64,000 bases of DNA from VRUE01 sp963774405. Lineage in GTDB: Bacteria > Actinomycetota > Thermoleophilia > Solirubrobacterales > 70-9. The notes under the pieces are model-generated. The model was not told the DNA's origin, did not search any database, and saw only the letters and a list, made by a program, of their open reading frames with translations. Position 1 is the first letter of the stretch. Each line of letters starts with the position of its first letter. The position numbers and the translations under genes are program-made. This document shows positions 34,267 to 43,331 of the stretch, piece after piece. Location of the stretch: contig CAVZEV010000009.1 of NCBI GenBank assembly GCA_963774405.1, positions 186,001-250,000 on the forward strand, given 5' to 3'.

Positions 34267-36414
34267 CTAGGAGCGCCCCTCGGCCACCTGGGGGCCGCTC
34301 TCGACCTCGATCTCGGGCAGGACTCGCTTGAGCCAGTCCGGGCACCACCAGTTGCGACTGCCCAGCAGCTGCATCACGGCGGGGACGAGGACCATGCGGA
34401 CCACGGTCGCGTCGAGGAAGATCGCCGCGGCGAGACCGATCCCGAAGAGCTTGAGGAAGACTTCGGGCGAGGCGACGAAGGCGAGGAAGACGACGACCAT
34501 GATCGCCGCCGCCGCGGTGATCACGCGCGCGGTCTTGGCCAGGCCGTCGGCGACGGCGCGCCTGGTGTCGTGGTCCTTCAGGTACTCCTCGCGGATGCGC
34601 GAGACGAGGAAGACCTCGTAGTCCATCGAGAGGCCGAAGAGGATCGCGAACATCATCACCGGCATGAACGGGGCGATCGGCACTTCGTGGTCGATCCCGA
34701 TCAGTTCGCCGACCGCGCCGCCCTTGGCGACCAGGGTCATCACGCCGTAGGCGGCGCTGACCGAGAGCAGGTTCATCACCGCCGCCTTGAGCGAGATCAG
34801 CGGTGAGTGGAAGGCGAAGAGCAGCAGTAGGAAGGAGAGCCCGACGACGCCGATGATGAAGAGCGGCATGCGGCCGGTGATGTATTCGCTCTGGTCCTCC
34901 AGAGCCGGCGTCACGCCGCCCAGCTTGGTCACCACGCCCGAACCTGCGAGCGCGCCGGGGATGACCGTGTGGCGCAGGTGGTCGACCAGGTCGCTCGTCG
35001 CCCCGTCCTGGGGGGAGGTGGTGGGGATCACGGTGAGGATCGCCGCCGTGTCCTGCGAGTTGAAGCGCGGCGTCGCGACGTAGGCGACCCCCGGGTCTTC
35101 GCGCAGCTGCGTGGCCAGGCCGTTGACGGCCGAGCGCGCTCCGGGATCAGGCAGTTCGGCGGCGATCACCAGCGGGCCGTTGGCGCCGGGGCCGAAGCCC
35201 TCGCTGATCAGGTCGTAGGCCTGGCGGGTCATCGTGCCCGGCTTGTCGTTGCCGGCGTCGGGGAAGCCGAGCCGCATGCCCAGCGCCGGCGCGGCGAGGG
35301 CGAGCAGGACCGCGGTGGCGACGATCGCCGCCGTCCAGGGCCGCCGCTGCACGGCGTGGCTCCAGCGGGCGGCGGGGGAGTCGCTCGTCCCTTCCTTCTC
35401 CAGCCGGCGGCCGAGGAAGGGGATGCGGAGGCGGTCGACCTTCGGCCCGAGGTAGGAGAGCAGCGCCGGCAGCAGCGTGATCGAGGCCAGCATCACGACC
35501 AGCACGGCGAGCGAGGCCGAGATCGCCACCCCGTACATGTAGGGGAGGCCGGTGAGGAAGAGGCCGAGCACCGCGATCACCACGGTGCTGCCGGCGATCA
35601 ACACGCTGCGGCCCGCGGTCGAGACCGCCTCGACGACGGCGTCGTGGCGGTCCTTGCCGGAGCGCATCGCCGCGCGAAAGCGGGTGAGGACGAGCAGCGA
35701 GTAATCGATGCCGACGCCGATCCCGATCAGGCCGGAGACCGCGGTCGTCCAGTTGGGCACGTCGATCACGTTGGCCAGCAGCGCGATCAGGCCGCCGGAG
35801 GAGATCCCCAGACCGACCAGCGCGATCAGCAGCGGCAGGCCGGCGGCGACCAGCGAGCCGAAGGCGATCAGCAGCACGATCGCGGCGCCGAGGAAGCCGA
35901 GACCCTCGGGGCTGGTCTGTTCCTGGGCAGCGTAGATCGGTTCGCCGCCGAGCTCGATCTGCAGGCCGGCGCCGTCGTGGGCTTCGGCGGCGGCGATCAG
36001 CTCTTCGCCCTGTTCCCTCTTGATTTCCCAGCCGGGCACGTTGAGCGGCAGCGTCGTGGTCGCGATCGCGCCGTCTTCGGAGACGCGGATCGCGCCGCGC
36101 CGTTCGACGTGGTCGACCTTTTCAGCCTGGGCGAAGAAGGCGTTCATGCGCCGCTTGGTGGCCGGGTTGTCGACGCCCTTCGGGTCCTTCCAGACGACGT
36201 AGATTTCCTGGCCCGAGTAGCCCTTGAACTCGCGCTTGGTCAGTTCGCTCGACGCCTTGGACTCCGAGCCGGGCGTGTTGTAGTCGGCGTGGTACTCGCC
36301 GGCGAGCGAGGAGCCGAGGCCGATCAGGACGACGGTGGCGGCGATCCAGGCGAGGACCATGCGGCCGCGGCGGCGGTAGGCGATGTCAGCGAGGCGGGCG
36401 AGACGGCGGGTCAT
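34267..36414 (-). CDS. MMPL-family RND transporter
   Basis: The 715-residue protein has the duplicated RND layout: a first helix (MVLAWIAATVVLIGLGSSLAG), an extracytoplasmic loop (about 40-170), five to six helices (about 175-340), and then the same arrangement repeated (about 365-700). The helix-4 signature region GIGVGIDYSLLVLTRFR, with Asp and Tyr for proton translocation, recurs in the second half as FGLSMDYEVFLVSRIREEY. MMPL proteins export lipids or drugs using the proton gradient. It is divergent from a MarR regulator, a usual arrangement for an inducible exporter. Confidence 0.9.
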   Translation of the reverse strand: MTRRLARLADIAYRRRGRMVLAWIAATVVLIGLGSSLAGEYHADYNTPGSESKASSELTKREFKGYSGQEIYVVWKDPKGVDNPATKRRMNAFFAQAEKVDHVERRGAIRVSEDGAIATTTLPLNVPGWEIKREQGEELIAAAEAHDGAGLQIELGGEPIYAAQEQTSPEGLGFLGAAIVLLIAFGSLVAAGLPLLIALVGLGISSGGLIALLANVIDVPNWTTAVSGLIGIGVGIDYSLLVLTRFRAAMRSGKDRHDAVVEAVSTAGRSVLIAGSTVVIAVLGLFLTGLPYMYGVAISASLAVLVVMLASITLLPALLSYLGPKVDRLRIPFLGRRLEKEGTSDSPAARWSHAVQRRPWTAAIVATAVLLALAAPALGMRLGFPDAGNDKPGTMTRQAYDLISEGFGPGANGPLVIAAELPDPGARSAVNGLATQLREDPGVAYVATPRFNSQDTAAILTVIPTTSPQDGATSDLVDHLRHTVIPGALAGSGVVTKLGGVTPALEDQSEYITGRMPLFIIGVVGLSFLLLLFAFHSPLISLKAAVMNLLSVSAAYGVMTLVAKGGAVGELIGIDHEVPIAPFMPVMMFAILFGLSMDYEVFLVSRIREEYLKDHDTRRAVADGLAKTARVITAAAAIMVVVFLAFVASPEVFLKLFGIGLAAAIFLDATVVRMVLVPAVMQLLGSRNWWCPDWLKRVLPEIEVESGPQVAEGRS

Positions 36415-36458
36415 TCAGGCGGTCCTTTCTCTCGAAAATTCCGTTGCAACATAGAAAG

Positions 36459-36473
36459 GTTTCAAGGAGAAAC
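36459..36473. promoter_or_regulatory. Putative MarR operator between the exporter and marR-like genes
   Basis: GTTTC-AAGGA-GAAAC is a short perfect inverted repeat in the 99-bp divergent intergenic region. The palindrome GTTGCAAC lies at 36443-36450. MarR proteins commonly bind such sites to repress both genes. The exact site is uncertain. Confidence 0.4.
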
Positions 36474-36513
36474 GATTCTTAGCAGAAAGCAAGGCGCTAG
36501 GCTTGGCGATCTT

Positions 36514-37017
36514 GTGAGCAGCGATCCGATCGCGGGGGACGCGGCGCCCTCGACACTAGCTTTTCTCCTCTCCCAGGTCGGGACCTATGCGGCGCGCCAG
36601 TTCTCCGAGCGGATCGGCGAGCTCGGTCTGCACCCGGCCCTGTTCCGCGTCCTCAACCTGGTCGACGCCGCCGAGGGCCACTCCCAGCAGGCGATCGGCG
36701 AGGCGATCGAGGTGCCGGCGAGCCGCATGGTCGGCCTCGTCGACGAGCTCGAGCAGCTCGGCCTGGTCGAGCGCCGGCCGCACCCGACCGACCGCCGCGT
36801 CCGCACTCTCTACCTCACCGCCAAGGGCCGCAGGACGCTCGAGCGCGGCCGCGAGATCGCCAAGGCCCACGAGCGCGACCTGACCAAAGGCATGCCCGCC
36901 GCCGACCGCAAGCGCCTCACCGAGTACCTGCAGAAGATCGTCGACGAGCAGACGATCGGGCGGGGGATTCACCCCGGGATGAGCGGCGCGCACGCGGGCA
37001 AGTCGCCCCCTGCTTAA
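36514..37017 (+). CDS. MarR-family transcriptional regulator
   Basis: The 167-residue protein starts at GTG 36514. A helical dimerisation segment is followed by a winged helix: HPALFRVLNLVDAAEGHSQQ, AIEVPASRMVGLVDELEQLGLV and the wing ERRPHPTDRRVRTLYLTAKGR. The C-terminal helices (ERDLTKGMPAADRKRLTEYLQKI) complete the MarR dimer interface. It is divergent from the MMPL exporter, so it probably represses that exporter and itself until a ligand binds. Confidence 0.9.
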   Translation: MSSDPIAGDAAPSTLAFLLSQVGTYAARQFSERIGELGLHPALFRVLNLVDAAEGHSQQAIGEAIEVPASRMVGLVDELEQLGLVERRPHPTDRRVRTLYLTAKGRRTLERGREIAKAHERDLTKGMPAADRKRLTEYLQKIVDEQTIGRGIHPGMSGAHAGKSPPA

Positions 37018-37029
37018 CTTGACGGGATC

Positions 37030-38289
37030 GTGAGGGGCGGGGGAAAGCGGTACGCGGCAGGGCGGGTCGGTGCGACGCTGGTCGCTCTGCTCGTATGCGG
37101 CGCCTGCGCGCTGCTCGGGCCGCGACCGGCGGCCGCCGCGATCTACTGGGGCTCCAGCGACTCGGTTGCCGCCGCCAACCTCGACGGCAGCGCTCTGCAC
37201 TGGAGCTTGCCCAACGGCGCCAACCCGCCCGAATACCTCGCGCTCGGCGTCTGCGGGGTGGCGGTTGACGGCTCGCACCTCTTCTGGAAGAGCCAGGTCG
37301 ACGGCTCCATACACCGTGCCGGCCTCGACGGCACCGACCCGCAGACGCTCGTCGCCCGCAGCGAAAAGAACCCCCGCTGTGGCCTCGCGGTGGACGCCTC
37401 CTACCTCTACTGGACGGCCGAAGGCGGCAGCTCGATTGCCCGCTCCAACCTCGACGGAGGGGAAGTCGAACCGAACTTCATCACCGGCACCGCATACGCC
37501 TGCGGCGTCGCCGTCGGCAACGGCCACCTCTACTGGTCGGACCTCGGCCACGGCACGATCGGGCGGTCGCGGCTCGACGGCAGCGGGCTGGAACCGCAGC
37601 TGATCGCGGAACCGATCGATCCTTGCGGCGTCGCCGTCGACGGCGGCCATCTCTACTGGGCCGACATCATTGCGGACTCGATCGGGCGCGCCAACCTCGA
37701 CGGGACCGAACCGAGCAAGGGCTTCATCGCCGGCGCCGGGGAACCATGTGGGCTTGCCGTCGACTCCGGGCACGTCTACTGGTCGAACGGATACCTGGGC
37801 GAAGGAGGTCTCGGGCGCGCCAACCTCGACGGCAGGGAAGCCGACCCGCATTTCCTCTCCGTTGGCACGGTCACCTGCGGCGTCGCGGTCGATGGACGCG
37901 TCCTCGCTCCGCCCTCGAGCGCCTTCTCGATCGATCGCGTCTTCCACAACCGCAGGCACGGCACGCTGACGATCGCGGTCACCGTGCCCAGCGGCGGCGA
38001 AATCGGCCTGCGCGGGCGCGGCATCCTCTGGCGCCGGCTCGGGGTGCCGGCCTACGAACGGGGCCTGGTGTCAGGGGCGGGAACGACCTACCTGCGCCTC
38101 TCCCTGGGCAAGGGCTACGCGCGGCGCAAGCGGTTCAGGCGCAACGGCACCGTGCGCGGGCGCTTCGCCATCTCCTTCCGGATCCACCCGATCGACGCCA
38201 CGGTCTGGCAGCCCGCGGAACTGACCAGCACGCAGACGCCCGGCGTCACCTTCTCGGTGCGCAGGCCGCGACATCGCCGCGGCCGCTGA
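37030..38289 (+). CDS. Secreted YWTD-type beta-propeller protein (paralogue of the 7800 gene)
   Basis: The 419-residue protein starts at GTG 37030 with a signal peptide (VALLVCGACALLGPRPAAA). Residues about 38-290 contain repeats such as CGVAVDGGHLYWAD and SIGRANLDGTEP, as in LDL-receptor class B propellers. A beta-rich basic C-terminal domain follows (about 300-419). The architecture and repeat wording match the gene at 7800, so both belong to one local family. It begins 12 bp after the marR-like gene and may be co-transcribed by accident. The ligand is unknown. Confidence 0.8.
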   Translation: MRGGGKRYAAGRVGATLVALLVCGACALLGPRPAAAAIYWGSSDSVAAANLDGSALHWSLPNGANPPEYLALGVCGVAVDGSHLFWKSQVDGSIHRAGLDGTDPQTLVARSEKNPRCGLAVDASYLYWTAEGGSSIARSNLDGGEVEPNFITGTAYACGVAVGNGHLYWSDLGHGTIGRSRLDGSGLEPQLIAEPIDPCGVAVDGGHLYWADIIADSIGRANLDGTEPSKGFIAGAGEPCGLAVDSGHVYWSNGYLGEGGLGRANLDGREADPHFLSVGTVTCGVAVDGRVLAPPSSAFSIDRVFHNRRHGTLTIAVTVPSGGEIGLRGRGILWRRLGVPAYERGLVSGAGTTYLRLSLGKGYARRKRFRRNGTVRGRFAISFRIHPIDATVWQPAELTSTQTPGVTFSVRRPRHRRGR

Positions 38290-38297
38290 TCTGTCGC

Positions 38298-39053
38298 TCA
38301 GCGCCGCTCTTCGCGGAACATCCTCAGCGCGTGGGCGCCGGCCGGGTGGGCGCGGTGCTCGTGGACGGTGGCGGCCATCGCCGGCGGCAGCTCGTCCGGT
38401 TGGGGCAGCGGCACGCCGTACTCGGGTGGCATCAGCATCGGCGCGGCCAGCGAGGCGAAGGTGAGGTCGGCGGCGCTGAAGCGCTCGCCGCAGAGGTAGG
38501 GCCGGCCGTCGGCCAGGCGCTCGGCGACGGCGTCGAAGGTCGCGCGCACTGTGAGCTCTGAGCGCGCGGCGGTCTCCGGGGTGACGTCGAGGTAGCGATC
38601 GATGATGCGGGCCGCCACCGGGTAGGCGAGGGGCAGCGCCCGGCGTTGCCAGGCGGGAACGCCGGTGCAGCCGTACCTGACGGCGATGTCGCGGTGCCCA
38701 CGCAGGGCGTTGTACATCCAGCGCCGTCCCTCGGGCCCGAGGTGCGCGTCGAAGTCGCGCTGCAGCGCCCGGACCTCGGCGGCTGCTGCCGGGTCGTCGG
38801 GGAAGAGGCCGCGCCCGGGCGGCGCCGCGGCGTCGGCCTGCTCGAGGATGTCGGTCGAGTCGACGAAGACGCGATCGGCCCAGACCAGCACGGGCGCGGT
38901 TTTGTTGCCGCCGGCGCGGTTGACCGGGATCCAGTGGAGCACCTGGAGGTGCGCCCGCTCCTCGTAGCCGATCCCCGCCCGGTCGAGCGCCCAGCGCGCC
39001 TTCTCGCAGTAGTGGCTGATCGGGATCGTGATCAGAACCGGCCTCTCACTCAT
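38298..39053 (-). CDS. Glutathione S-transferase-like protein
   Basis: The 251-residue protein starts at ATG 39053, though a longer frame continues upstream. The N-terminal thioredoxin-like domain contains ITIPISHYCEKARWALDRAG, with the S-x-Y-C-x-K-A pattern of bacterial GSTs. The NKTAPVL cis-Pro region and the DSTDILEQAD helix follow. The C-terminal helical domain includes RPYLCGERFSAADLTFASLAAPM. It may conjugate or reduce an electrophile. Actinobacteria usually use mycothiol, so the thiol partner is uncertain. Convergent with the YWTD gene. Confidence 0.8.
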   Translation of the reverse strand: MSERPVLITIPISHYCEKARWALDRAGIGYEERAHLQVLHWIPVNRAGGNKTAPVLVWADRVFVDSTDILEQADAAAPPGRGLFPDDPAAAAEVRALQRDFDAHLGPEGRRWMYNALRGHRDIAVRYGCTGVPAWQRRALPLAYPVAARIIDRYLDVTPETAARSELTVRATFDAVAERLADGRPYLCGERFSAADLTFASLAAPMLMPPEYGVPLPQPDELPPAMAATVHEHRAHPAGAHALRMFREERR

Positions 39054-39169
39054 GGCAACAGTGTGCCTGTCCGGGCGACGCCGCCCTCGGCGCCCTCCGG
39101 CCAGAGCCAGGGCTAACGCCTGCAAATTCTCATCTTTTCTTAAGCCTGGGCACCGATGATCGCCGCCGC

Positions 39170-40042
39170 GTGCACCCGATCTCCTACCTGCAAGCGATCG
39201 TCCTCGGGCTGATCCAGGGCATCGCAGAGCCCTTCCCGATCTCCAGTCTCGGCCACGCCGTGATCGTGCCGAAGGTCTTCGGCTGGAACATCCACCAGAA
39301 CGACGACTACTTCCTCGCCTTCCTCGTCGCCACCCACTGCGCCACGGCGCTGGTCCTCTTCTTCTTCTTCCTCGAGGACTGGAAGCGGATCTTCCGCGGG
39401 CTCGGGCGCTCGCTGCGCGACCGCGGCAAGATCGCCGCCGATGACACCGACGCCCGGCTCGGCTGGCTGTTGGTGATCGGCACGGTCCCGGCCGGCATCC
39501 TCGGCCTGGCGCTCGAGCACCCGCTGCGCACCCTGTTTGCCTCACCGCAGTCGGCGGCGATCTTCCTCACCCTCAACGGCGTCCTGCTGCTCGCCTTCGA
39601 GAGCCTGCGCAAGCGACGGCCCGAAGCAGGCGACGGCGAGGGCGACTCGGACCCGCGCATCGCCAAGCGGATGAGCTTCCGCCAGGCGGCCGCGATCGGC
39701 ACCGCCCAGGCGGCCGCCCTGATCCCCGGCATCTCGCGCTCGGGCGTCACCATGGGCGGCGGGTTGATCGTCGGCCTCTCCAACGAGGATGCCGCCCGCT
39801 TCGCCTTCCTGCTGGCCACCCCGATCATCGCCGCCGCCGGCTTCCTCAAGCTGCCCGAACTGCTCGGCTCGGCCGGCGACGGGGTCCGCGGCCAGGCGCT
39901 CGTCGGCGCCCTCGCGGCGGCGCTGACCACCTACTTCGCGGTCAAGTTCCTGCTCCGCTTCTTCCAGACCAACCGCCTCACCCCGTTCGGCATCTACTGC
40001 ATCGCCGCCGGCCTGATCTGCACCGTCGCCTTCTCCCTATGA
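39170..40042 (+). CDS. uppP: Undecaprenyl-diphosphatase UppP (BacA)
   Basis: The 290-residue polytopic membrane enzyme dephosphorylates undecaprenyl diphosphate to recycle the cell-wall lipid carrier; overproduction gives bacitracin resistance. The first motif QGIAEPFPISSLGHAV and the second PGISRSGVTMGGGL carry the catalytic Glu, Ser, His and Arg residues. Seven to eight helices are visible, and the ending matches the family (GIYCIAAGLICTVAF). Start GTG 39170. Its stop overlaps the ATG of the next membrane protein. Confidence 0.93.
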   Translation: MHPISYLQAIVLGLIQGIAEPFPISSLGHAVIVPKVFGWNIHQNDDYFLAFLVATHCATALVLFFFFLEDWKRIFRGLGRSLRDRGKIAADDTDARLGWLLVIGTVPAGILGLALEHPLRTLFASPQSAAIFLTLNGVLLLAFESLRKRRPEAGDGEGDSDPRIAKRMSFRQAAAIGTAQAAALIPGISRSGVTMGGGLIVGLSNEDAARFAFLLATPIIAAAGFLKLPELLGSAGDGVRGQALVGALAAALTTYFAVKFLLRFFQTNRLTPFGIYCIAAGLICTVAFSL

Positions 40043-40892
40043 GGATCGACCTGGGCGCGGCCGGGCGCCGCCACACCCTCTCCAAGGTGCCCGAGGTAAC
40101 CGCCTTCTTTTGGATCGTCAAGGCGCTGACCACGGCGATGGGCGAGTCGACCTCGGACTTCCTCGTCCACAGCCTCGTGCCCGAGATCGCCGTCGTCCTC
40201 GGCGGCATCGCCTTCGTCATCGCTCTCTATATCCAGTTCAGCAAGGACCGCTACGTGCCCTGGGCCTACTGGCTGGCGGTGGCTATGGTCGGGGTCTTCG
40301 GCACGATGGCCGCCGACGTCCTCCACGTCGGCCTCGGCGTCCCCTACATCGCCTCGACGGTCTTCTACGCGATCGTGCTCGCCGTGGTCTTCCGCGCCTG
40401 GTACTTAGCGAGGGCACGCTCTCGATCCACAGCATCACCACGCCGCGCCGCGAGCTCTTCTACTGGGCCGCGGTGCTCGCCACCTTCGCCCTCGGCACCG
40501 CCGCCGGCGACCTCACCGCGGTCAGCTTCGGCCTCGGCTACTTCGGCTCGATCCTCTTCTTCGGCGCGATCATGGCGATCCCGGCGCTCGGCTGGTTCCG
40601 CTTCGGCATGAACTCGATCCTCGCCTTCTGGTTCGCCTACGTCGTCACCCGCCCGGTCGGCGCCTCGGTCGCCGACTGGCTCGCCGTCTCTTCGGCCCGC
40701 GGCGGCCTCGCCCTCGGCACCGGCCCGGTCAGCCTCGCCCTCGCCGCCGCGATTGCCGGCTTCGTCTACTACCTGGCCAGAACCGGCCTGGACACGCCGG
40801 CCGACCAGGGCGCATTCGAAGCCCCCGACGCCGCGCACGAGCGGCTCGGGATGGCGCTCGGCGGTCGCGAAGAGGCGACCGAACAGGCCTGA
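40039..40892 (+). CDS. COG4705-like integral membrane protein, one frameshift
   Basis: The product is about 284 residues after joining two frames at about 40408 (AWYL continues as SEGTLSIHSITTPRRELFYW). About eight helices are arranged in two similar halves. Each half opens with a charged/aromatic motif: KVPEVTAFFWIVKALTTAMGE in the first half and RRELFYWAAVLATFALGTAAGD in the second. This repeated pattern is typical of an uncharacterised bacterial membrane family. It is coupled to uppP by a 4-bp overlap, so a role near the envelope is plausible. The frameshift is probably a sequencing error. Confidence 0.7.
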
Positions 40893-40915
40893 GGCCCCTT
40901 CCGTACGATCCGCGG

Positions 40916-42499
40916 GTGCAGATCGACGGGAGCACGCTGGAGCAACCGGCGCCGCCGCTGGAGGAGTTGCTGCGGGCGGGGCTGGCGGCGCGGCCCGACG
41001 AGGTCGCGCTGGTCTCGGCCGAGCGCTCGCTGAGCTGGCGCGAGCTCGAGGCGGAGAGCGCCCGGCTGGCCGGCGGCTACCGCGGGCTCGGCCTGGCGCC
41101 GGGCGACCGGCTGGCCTCGCTGATGCCGAACCGGATCGACCTCGTCGTCCACTACCTGGCCTGCTTCCGGGCGGGGCTGGTCGCGACGCCGCTCAACTAC
41201 CGCTACACCTTCCGCGAGATCGACCACGCGCTCGAGGTCAGCGGCGCCAGGGCGCTGCTCGCCCACGTCGAGCGGGACGAGGACGTGGCGCAGAGCCGGC
41301 TCGCCGGCGAGCTCGAGCTGGGCACGATCGCCTACGCCGACGGCGTGCAGGGCGGGGAGGAGGCCGGCCGGCCCAACGACTTCGCCACCCTGCTCGCGCA
41401 CGACCCGCTGCCGCCCGAGCCACCGCTCGACCCGGGCGAGCCGGCCGCGATCTTCTTCACCTCGGGCAGCACCGGCCCGGCCAAGGGGGTCACCCACAGC
41501 CGCGAATCGCTGCGCTGGATGATCGCCAGCGCCGCCGCCGCCTTCGAACTGGAGGAGGCCGATGCCTTCCTGCCCGGCTCCTCGATGTCGCACATCGGCT
41601 CCTTCCTCTGGGCGCTCAGCATGCTCTCGATCGGTGGTCGCGTCGTCGTCGCCCGCAGCACCGACAGCCACGAGCTGCTGCCGCTGCTGCGCGAGCACCA
41701 GCCGACCGTGATGGCGATGATCCCGGCGGCGCTGCTGGCGTTGGTCCGCGACCACGACCTGCAGCCCGGTGACCTCTCCTGCCTGCGCATCTGCCGCTCG
41801 GGCTCCGACAAGGTCTCGACCGAGCTGCTGCACGAGTTCGCCGCCGCCGCCGGCTTCCCGATCGTCGAGGGCTACGGCATGACCGAGGTCGGGCTGGCGA
41901 CGCTCAACCCGCCCTCGGGCGTGGTCAAGCAGGGCTCGATCGGGCCGCCGATCGGCGGCTACAGCATCGCCCTGCGCGGCGAGGACGGCGGGCCGATCGC
42001 CGGCGAAGAGGTCGGCCGGATCTGGATCCGCACCCGCAGCCGCATGTCGGGGTACTGGCAGGCGCCCGAGGCGACCGCCGAGGTGGTGATCGACGAGTGG
42101 CTCGACTCCGGCGACCTCGCCCGCGCCGACGAGGACGGCTACCTCTGGTTCTTCGGCCGCAAGAAGCAGGTGATCGTCCACGACGGCTCCAACATCAGCC
42201 CGCTCGAGGTCGAGGCGGCGTTGGGCGAACACCCGGCGATCGACCTGGCCGGCGTCGTCGGCATCCACGACGAAGTCCACGGCGAGAACGTGCGCGCCTA
42301 CGTAACCCTGCGCGAGGGCGCCGAGCGCCCCTCCAGCGCCGATCTGATCGTCTTCTGCCGCGAACGCGTCGGCTACAAGGCGCCCGAGGAGATCCTCTTC
42401 CTCGAGCAGATGCCGCTCAACCCGACCGGCAAGATCGACCGCGTCGGCCTCAAGCGGATGGCCGAAGACCACCTGCACCCGCACGGCCTGCCTGACTGA
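40916..42499 (+). CDS. Acyl-CoA ligase (AMP-binding family)
   Basis: The 527-residue ANL-superfamily enzyme activates a carboxylic acid with ATP and CoA. It has the P-loop motif FFTSGSTGPAKGVTHS (about residues 180-195), the EGYGMTEVG motif (about 320), WLDSGDLARADEDGYLWFFGRKK (about 395-420), and the C-terminal lysine in NPTGKIDR (about 505). The substrate pocket is not decipherable by eye. It faces the catabolic operon convergently across motif copy D. Start GTG 40916. Confidence 0.92.
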   Translation: MQIDGSTLEQPAPPLEELLRAGLAARPDEVALVSAERSLSWRELEAESARLAGGYRGLGLAPGDRLASLMPNRIDLVVHYLACFRAGLVATPLNYRYTFREIDHALEVSGARALLAHVERDEDVAQSRLAGELELGTIAYADGVQGGEEAGRPNDFATLLAHDPLPPEPPLDPGEPAAIFFTSGSTGPAKGVTHSRESLRWMIASAAAAFELEEADAFLPGSSMSHIGSFLWALSMLSIGGRVVVARSTDSHELLPLLREHQPTVMAMIPAALLALVRDHDLQPGDLSCLRICRSGSDKVSTELLHEFAAAAGFPIVEGYGMTEVGLATLNPPSGVVKQGSIGPPIGGYSIALRGEDGGPIAGEEVGRIWIRTRSRMSGYWQAPEATAEVVIDEWLDSGDLARADEDGYLWFFGRKKQVIVHDGSNISPLEVEAALGEHPAIDLAGVVGIHDEVHGENVRAYVTLREGAERPSSADLIVFCRERVGYKAPEEILFLEQMPLNPTGKIDRVGLKRMAEDHLHPHGLPD

Positions 42500-42523
42500 G
42501 CCCGTCCTCTGCCGAGTGGACAG

Positions 42524-42547
42524 TTGACCCACGTATACGGTGGCAAA
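42524..42547. promoter_or_regulatory. Palindromic motif (TTGACC-N12-GGTCAA family), copy D
   Basis: The sequence is TTGACC-N12-GGCAAA with spacer CACGTATACGGT, whose centre CGTATACG is itself palindromic. It lies in the 52-bp gap between the convergent acyl-CoA ligase and enoyl-CoA hydratase genes. It matches copy C at 21 of 24 positions on the opposite strand. Confidence 0.5.
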
Positions 42548-42551
42548 GGGT

Positions 42552-43331
42552 TCAGCCGTCGAGCGGGGGGAAGTTCGGCGGGCGGCGCTCGACGAAGCTG
42601 TCGACGCCCTCGCGGAAGTCGGGGCGCTCGAAGGACTGCTCCATGTACTCGACCGCGGCGGCATCGGCCTGGGCCGGGTCGCGGACGAGGTCGTCGTAGA
42701 GCTGGCGCTTGATCGTCGCCATCGAGGCGGGGGAGCTGAGCTCGGCGAGCTCACGCGCGTAAACGTGGGCGTCATCGGCGGCCTTGCCCGCCTCGGCAAG
42801 CCGGTCGACGACGCCGAGGCGCTCGGCCTCCTCGGCGAGGAAGGTGCGGCCGGAGAGCAGCAGGTCGAGCGCGGCGGAGGTGCCGGTCACCCGGGGCAGG
42901 ACCCAGGAGAGGCCGTACTCGGCGATCAGGCCGCGGCGGGCGAAGGCCGTGGTCAGCTTCGCCCCGGCCGCCGCGAAGCGGATGTCGCACATCATCGCCA
43001 TCACCAAGCCGAGCCCGGCGCAGGGGCCGTTGATCGCGGCGATCACGGGCTTGCGCAGGGAGCGCGGCAGGCTCTGCGGGCGCGGGTCCGGCTCGGCGGA
43101 GGAGCCGCTGCGCTCGACCTCCTGCAGGTACTCGAAATCCGCCCCGGCGCAGAAGCCGCGGCCCGCCCCGCTGACGACGATCGCTCTCGCCTCCGGGTCG
43201 GCGTCGGCCTCCTGCAGGCGGTCGAAGTAGGCGCGGCCGAGCTCGGGCGTCCAGGCGTTGAGCGAGTCGGGCCGGTTGAGGGTGACGTGCGCGACTCCCT
43301 CGCGGACCTCGTAGAGGACGGTCTCGCTCAC
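42552..43331 (-). CDS. Enoyl-CoA hydratase/isomerase family protein
   Basis: The 259-residue crotonase-fold protein starts at GTG 43331. Oxyanion-hole segments are SGAGRGFCAGADFEYL (about residues 54-69) and AAINGPCAGLGLVMAMMCDIRFA (about 97-119). A Glu follows in AEYGLSWVLPRVTG (about 138). This is the last gene of the TetR-led operon, and its GTG overlaps the stop of the amidohydrolase. It probably hydrates or isomerises an enoyl-CoA intermediate of the pathway. Confidence 0.9.
   Translation of the reverse strand: MSETVLYEVREGVAHVTLNRPDSLNAWTPELGRAYFDRLQEADADPEARAIVVSGAGRGFCAGADFEYLQEVERSGSSAEPDPRPQSLPRSLRKPVIAAINGPCAGLGLVMAMMCDIRFAAAGAKLTTAFARRGLIAEYGLSWVLPRVTGTSAALDLLLSGRTFLAEEAERLGVVDRLAEAGKAADDAHVYARELAELSSPASMATIKRQLYDDLVRDPAQADAAAVEYMEQSFERPDFREGVDSFVERRPPNFPPLDG

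Noticed and set aside
34969..36513. Long plus-strand frame upstream of the MarR gene
   Set aside because: It is antisense to the MMPL transporter; only the part from GTG 36514 has MarR motifs.
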